DNA from: Hybos culiciformis
Lineage: Eukaryota; Arthropoda; Insecta; Diptera; Hybotidae
NCBI GenBank assembly: GCA_964007475.1
Contig: OZ023273.1
Coordinates: 39,433,525 to 39,497,524, forward strand
Direction: 5' to 3'
DNA: 64,000 bases
The position numbers were made by a program, and so were the translations under genes. Positions 57,931-64,000 of the stretch are shown here, one piece after another. How positions within the stretch are numbered: position 1 is the stretch's first letter; each line of letters opens with the position of its first letter. The notes under the pieces are model-generated. The model made no database searches, had not been told where the DNA came from, and was given only the letters and a program-made list of their open reading frames with translations.

Positions 57931-60914
57931 TGTTATTAAAATTATTAAATTTATGAAATTATATACACTAAACACTAAAAAACACTAACCAAATTGTTGA
58001 AGTGCTCTTTCAGAATATGATGCTTATGATCATAACAAGATTTTTCCATATTTCAAAGATAAATTTATTAGAAAATGTGTGTATTTTCTATTAAATAATT
58101 AAGACTAGTGTTTTAAAATTTCATAAATTTTGAAATTAAGAATTAAGTTTTTTTTATTTATTTTTTCAAAATCATGATTTTATTTTTAATTTCTGATAAT
58201 TATAACATCTGACATAATTTTTTTTAGCATATCACGGGAAAAAAATTGAGAAATGTGCATGATATATATATAGCATATTAAAAGAGAGAGAAAGCCAACG
58301 TGGATATAGTATAAAACTAAAATGAAAAAACATGAAAACTTTTTAAAATTATCATCAATTTTCTCATTAAATTTTGTTATAAATTAATTTTTATCGTTTA
58401 TTCTTTTTTTTTTTTTTACAAATTTTAATTTATTCAAAAATTTATGATTAATATATGCTTAATTTCATATATTGTTATTATTATTATTATAATATGAATT
58501 TCTATGCATCACATAAATATACAATTTTACATAATTCTTCTGTTTACTGTAAAATTATTAAAATGTTTATTTTTGAAAACATTAATTTATTTTTTATTAA
58601 TTACGCTAAGATAAATTTTTAGTTTTGTTTTCAGTATCAAAATATTTATTTTTCAATGTTCAATTTGGAAAATCTGAATTTCAAATAAATTATTATTAAA
58701 AAAAAAAAAATCAATTATTTATTAAAAATTATTAGAAAATAAAGGAAAATTGTTTTTTTTTCAACTTTAATTAATTTTATTGAGAATTGATTTGATGGTA
58801 ATGGATATGATTAAATACATATTTGCATTGTAGATTGTAGATAATGTTTCTTTTTATAATGCTGGGACAAATTTGAATTTACTAATCATTTAATGTTATA
58901 CATATGTGCACAAAAAGTGTTTGCAGATTTATATGAAAATTTATTATATGAAAACAATAATTTTTTGGTCTGCCAGTTTCAAGAATCCATATGTCAAACT
59001 CTTTTCTGATAATTAATTAAAATTTTAATGCTTTTATAATAAATTTTATTTGTCTATTAAAGCTTTAGTGAATAGTGATGAATAAATTTTTTTCTTATAA
59101 CAAAAAAAAATTAAAATATTTTTCAATTTCCGAACAAAAATATTTAAAATTTTATATTTCTAATATAAAAATTGTTACTTTTATTAAATTAATTTGTATT
59201 GGAACTAAATTGCTACTGACTGTAATAATAAATTGAAATATCATTAAGTCTTGATAAAACCCTGTATTTTAAATTTTCATGGTATTATTTCAATGTTGAG
59301 TAGGGTGCTAAATATAAAAACAGATCAATAGTGTAAGAGCCAATGAAATGCAAGAAACAAAATAACAAATAAATTCAAACTAAATTGATTTTCTAATTTT
59401 TTAATTATTTGACAAAATAAATTACATTATATGAGCAATATGAAAAGATTTCGATAATATAATACCATCGGCAAGAAAATGACTCAAGTTTCAAAACAAT
59501 TTTGTATGACCGCACTTTTTGACTTTTAATTGCACCCATAGATGAAGAGTTTTGAGTCTTCTATATATCCAATGTTCATCAAAAACTCTAATTTAATTAT
59601 TATAACACACAAATTTATTTCCTGGCTCCAATTTTTTACGATATAATCTGAAATAGATTTTTTTTTTTTATTAAAAGTGCTACTACTGATAACGATAATT
59701 CGAGATAATAATCAGAAAAAAAAATATTTGTTTAAGATAAGAAAAATCAATACACATAATTAAGTATTAAAATAACCAATAAAAATACATATATGTATAA
59801 TATTTGATAAATTATTATCATAAAAAATTGCAAATATTATTATTGCTATATTCATTCTGTACAAATTATTGTCTTTTTTTGATTTATGACTTTTTTTTTT
59901 GTAAATTTAATTCAGTATTTTTAAATTAAAAAAAAATTAATAAAGTACTTCAACTTAACAAAACCATAAATTATCTTTTTAATTGTTATTATCTAGCGTC
60001 TTCATTGCCCAAAAAATTATAGATTAAATTAGCACAAATTTTTGGCAAATTCTACATGTGAAATCATTTTCATGATTTGTTTGATTTTTTTGATATCAAA
60101 GCTTAGAAAACTTAAAATCCCTGAAAGTCTTACAGACAAAATACTTAGAAAAACATATGATAAAATGCATAACAACTATAAATATTATTGCTATTTTTCC
60201 TAGATTGATTATGTATTGTGTTTATTTTAAACTTATACTTATTTTGTGCATAAATATTAAGAAGAAGCTCCACAACCACAATTATAGCTTGCTTCGTGTT
60301 GTATATTTACTATTTATGTTATATGAAAATTTATGCCCATTGATATTTGAAAGCCCTAAGTTTTTCTCAGGCCGCTCAATGCAACATTATTTATTCAGCA
60401 AGTAAATAAATACTGTTTAGCATTAAATTTTTTTTTAATATGCAAAGGATATATTAAATTCATTTGTATTAAGAAAATAATAATTAATTAATAAAATTAT
60501 TGATAAAAATCTTTATACACCATTATACATTTGAGTTTTATTTGCATAATGAAAATAAAAAAATTGAATTTAATAATAATTATTTTATTGTATTATTATA
60601 TACACAATTTTACAATTTATAATGTAATATATGTATTACATTATATATATTAGGTAATGTGTTTGTATGTACAAATTAAATAAACATTTTTAATATAATA
60701 ATTTTTTTTTAAATAAGTATTTCTAGATTTACCTATAAAGTATTAATATGTATTTTGTAAAAAAAATCGTTTAATCAAAAAATTTATTATAAAAACGAAT
60801 TTCCCGTCAAATATAAATTTTAATTAATTTTTCCAACAATATGTGGGATATAATATGAAAAACAGGTATGTAGGCTTATTAAACATCATAACCTATATAA
60901 ATGTCTATTTTTAG
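57931..60914. other. AT-rich DNA upstream of the Ig gene
   Basis: Presumed 5' flank and promoter region of the Ig gene, but no TATA or initiator could be distinguished in the AT-rich background. A frame at 60157-60405 has no recognisable domain. Confidence 0.4.
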
Positions 60915-60967
60915 AAAATTGAAGGCAATCTGAGATGTTTCTCTCATCTCAGATTGCCTTCAATTTT
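60915..60967. repeat. perfect 23-bp hairpin
   Basis: A stem of 23 perfect pairs (60915-60937 with 60945-60967; contains GAAGGCAATCTGAGATG) closes a 7-nt loop TTTCTCT. It is shorter than a normal miRNA precursor. No flanking duplication was identified. Confidence 0.7.
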
Positions 60968-63900
60968 AGCATTTTTATTAAATTGTTTTGAAGTAATTCT
61001 TAAATAAAATGAAATCAAATCTAATGCAAATTAAATACTCAGGCGAACAAATATCAGCCAATATAATAGTGATCGTGTAAATACATCTTTCATTAATGAC
61101 CGACTTTTTAGATATTTTAAAAGATTTTCTATTTTTCGACTTAATAAAGAAAAATTTTTTTTGAGACTATGCAAGCTATTCATATATTAAGAGCCAGGAC
61201 AAACACGAAATTACATTAATTTAAATAGAAAAGAAAATATATTTATGTTATTATTGAATACACATTTAATAATAGTTTTTATTTATTTTTTCTCACAAAA
61301 TATTTCAATTTATTAATTCACAGGATAACACTTAAGTTGTGTGAAAAAAAATGTGCCAAGCATAAAAATACACAAAAGAAAATAATATGTAAATACTATT
61401 TATTTTCTTTCCGAACACTTAAAAAACTTAATGTAAGCCCACCTGTATACTCAACATCAATGAAAAATATTTCTTGGAACTAAAAACAAAAAATACAGTG
61501 CAGTTTTCATACAAATTCTATATATTATTATTTAAAGAAATGCCATCGGAAAACATAAATTTATTGTAAATAAATATTTACTAAAGATTAATAATAAACA
61601 ACTTATACATTTACAATGTTAAGACAACTAATATACTGGTAGAATATTTATTCTTTCAAATTTAATACGAATTATCTTCTTGAAGGAAAAATGTAAGATT
61701 TTCTAACTCTGTAATTAATATCTTATACATTTTACAATTTATAAATATATTGTCTTTTAGAACAAAAGAGAATTTAAACATTATTATTAAACTAAAGTAC
61801 AGTATTATTTTGGTATGTAAAGTAGCATTACTTTCGATTTCTTTTTTAAATAAAATTATGGTTATTTTTATTGTTAAAAATTAAAAGTACTTAACATTCT
61901 CACCTTTAAAATGCAATTAAATCTATATTATAAACTCAAAAATTACTGCGGTTTTCGGCTCTAAATATATAGTGATTTTAAAGAAAGGTTTGCATTTCCC
62001 CATTCTACGGCCGGCTGTGGTCGCTTGATTTTAAACAAATCTAGATAAAATTTTTTGATGCTGAATTTATATTGCACAAACATGTATTGCTTTCTACATT
62101 ATAACTTCATAAGGACAATATTATATCGTTTGTAAGCCAAATATATTGTCAAGAGAAATAGTCAGTTAGTAAATTAAGTATAAGTAATATTACTTGAGTT
62201 AGAAAACTGAAATGAAATATTTTCATATTTATCACATCAAACATGCTCGGATCAAGAATGGATGAAAGTTATAAAGATATAAAGTGGACTGCTGTGGATC
62301 AAATGGTGCTGTAATCGAATAACGGTATAAACGAGTAAAAATTGAACATAACTGTTTACATTTTATTAAAAACATTCAAGCAATTAACTTTATTGTGATG
62401 TTAATACATATTTGTAAAAATACTCAAATTTTCCATTTACTCATATAGTATTAGTTTCAGAACTTACTTTTTATTTGCAACGATTTATACTATGCTTTCA
62501 ACATAAGGTATTATAATCATTTAAATACAAAAATAATAAATAGTATAGAAATATAGATGTAGAAAAACTTAATCTTAAAAACTTTAATAAAAATAAAGAA
62601 AAGTTGTGAAAAACTTTAGTTAAAAGAAAAAATAAAATAATAACAAAAAAAAAACACAATTCAATGTTATTTTATTGTACCAGAGAAATAAAAATGAAAA
62701 CTTTGCAATCCATGAGTTTTAGTTTCTTAGGCTTTTTTTTATCATTTCCTCTTCAGCCCATAAAATATAAAAACTTTGAAAAGTTAAATTTTTTATCTTT
62801 ATATACGACAAAAAAATTTTTTTTTGTTTTTTTTTTTCATTTAAAGAGTATATTCTTTTTTGCAATCAAACATAAATATATTATGTATATAATAAATAAT
62901 ATAAAAATGTATATTGTACATTAAACATATACTATATATAAATATAATATATATGTATATACTTATTACATTTAATCGTAAGAAATAAATATATATATAA
63001 ATATATAAACGAAGAAGAAAGAAAATATGTACATAAAAAATATAGTGAAAAACAAAAAAAAAAGTTTCTTCTAACTTTAAAAGAAAATATTGCATTCGCA
63101 GGAAAACTAATTTCACTAAAACAAATCTAGTAAAAAAAATAATGGACCAAGAAAAATATCCTTTTTCCATATATATTTTTTTTTTTTTTCAATTTTTTTA
63201 TTTTTTATGCAACAAACCATTTTAAATTTTGGTCTGTTGATGTTTTTATTTTTGTATTTTATTTTGCAATGATGTGCAACAGTTTTATTTCGAAATTGTA
63301 AAAATTTTCGCCAATTGGACTTTCATATTGAATAGTTTTATTTGATTTTTTTTATTGTATTTAGTAATTCTATTGAAGGGGGTTTATTTAATATAATATA
63401 AGACAGTAAATAAAAATAGTTACATGTATAGATTTATGCACTTATGTTGTAAATCGCATTCGGCACTTACAAATTCGTAAAATGACAATAAAAAAATTAA
63501 TTTAAATCAAATGGTCTAAATTACATGATTTTCACGAAAGAAATTTTATAATTGTAATTCATGAAAATAGGGAATTCATTCTTAATTAAAGGGAACAATA
63601 TATTTTGATTATTAATACGGAGTGAATTTTTTTTTTCTTAATTTATTATTGCTGTTTTTCATTAAAACTATATAATTATATAATCATGTAATTTAATTCA
63701 CGAAAAATGATAACTAATTAAATCGTAGGATATAGTTTATATTTTGGTTTTTTTTTTTTTTTTTAATTTGTAAAAATTAATTTTTATTGAAATAAAGATT
63801 AAAATTATATTATTTTTATACTACATAAATGTAAATAATTCTCATATATTTATAACCGCTCTCATTTAAAATTATGTATTTGTAACAATATTATTTCAAT

Positions 63901-64000
63901 TAGGTACATGTTGTATAAATCCTTTCATTCAGCCACCATTAAGAAATTAAAAGTTATCTACATGTAAATGAATGTACATAAAATTTCAATTACACTCTGG
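60968..64000. other. AT-rich intergenic DNA to window end
   Basis: No supported gene. AT-rich low-complexity sequence with (TA)n-like stretches around 62930-63010. Confidence 0.4.

Noticed and set aside
62664..63170. Overlapping frames on both strands rich in Phe, Ile, Tyr and Lys
   Set aside because: Products of homopolymer and (TA)n sequence; no recognisable protein.

Overview
The window reads as AT-rich, gene-poor nuclear DNA of an insect, most likely a dipteran. The evidence is short spliced genes with GT/AG introns, a DUF1091 secreted-protein gene (a family greatly expanded in flies), an insect-type ionotropic receptor gene, and a non-LTR retrotransposon of the R1/LOA/I group. Species assignment is inference; no rRNA, functional tRNA or bacterial operon structure was seen.

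Three host genes can be reconstructed from splice signals and reading frame. (1) + strand, 983-2488: a four-exon DUF1091 gene whose signal-peptide exon is out of frame with its only ATG by one base; a decayed paralogous last exon lies at 4768-4891. (2) + strand, 39853-45043: a seven-exon, 643-codon ionotropic receptor, best matched to the Ir75/Ir64a-like divergent IRs. (3) - strand, 56280-57930: a four-exon, 336-residue membrane protein with two Ig domains, somewhat like the ligand-binding Ig domains of FGFR/FGFRL1. All exon phases agree within each model, apart from the DUF1091 start.

Most of the rest is mobile DNA. 0-5 kb: DUF1091 gene with a TA-flanked MITE in intron 2, a TIR element carrying a transposase-like ORF (3091-4423), and a 250-bp MITE abutting the DUF1091 relic. 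8.1-9.5, 18.0-23.1, 24.5-25.8 and 33.1-34.7 kb: four copies of one repeat family with a ~180-200 bp hairpin at one end and short subterminal repeats at the other. The 18.0-23.1 copy is broken by a P/Galileo-like element (THAP fragment, long TIRs, 7-8 bp target duplication), which holds further insertions, and by a GC-rich hairpin MITE; the 33.1 kb copy preserves both empty target sites. 27.5-32.8 kb: a full-length but dead R1/LOA-type retrotransposon with a 12-bp target duplication. 42.9-44.4 kb: a TA-flanked element inside IR intron 5 that contains two tRNA-like sequences in inverted orientation and a ~41-bp tandem array. 45.2-45.8 kb: a Mutator-like foldback element with a perfect 9-bp target duplication just downstream of the IR gene. 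The remaining stretches (5-8, 10.3-18, 34.7-39.8, 46-56 and 58-64 kb) are AT-rich intergenic DNA with small hairpins, TE remnants and homopolymers, and no gene I can support.

The most unusual signal is the hairpin-ended repeat family: a conserved palindromic core with a GAA loop is kept across two diverged subfamilies, the opposite end is unrelated to the hairpin end, and I could not assign it to a known transposon class.
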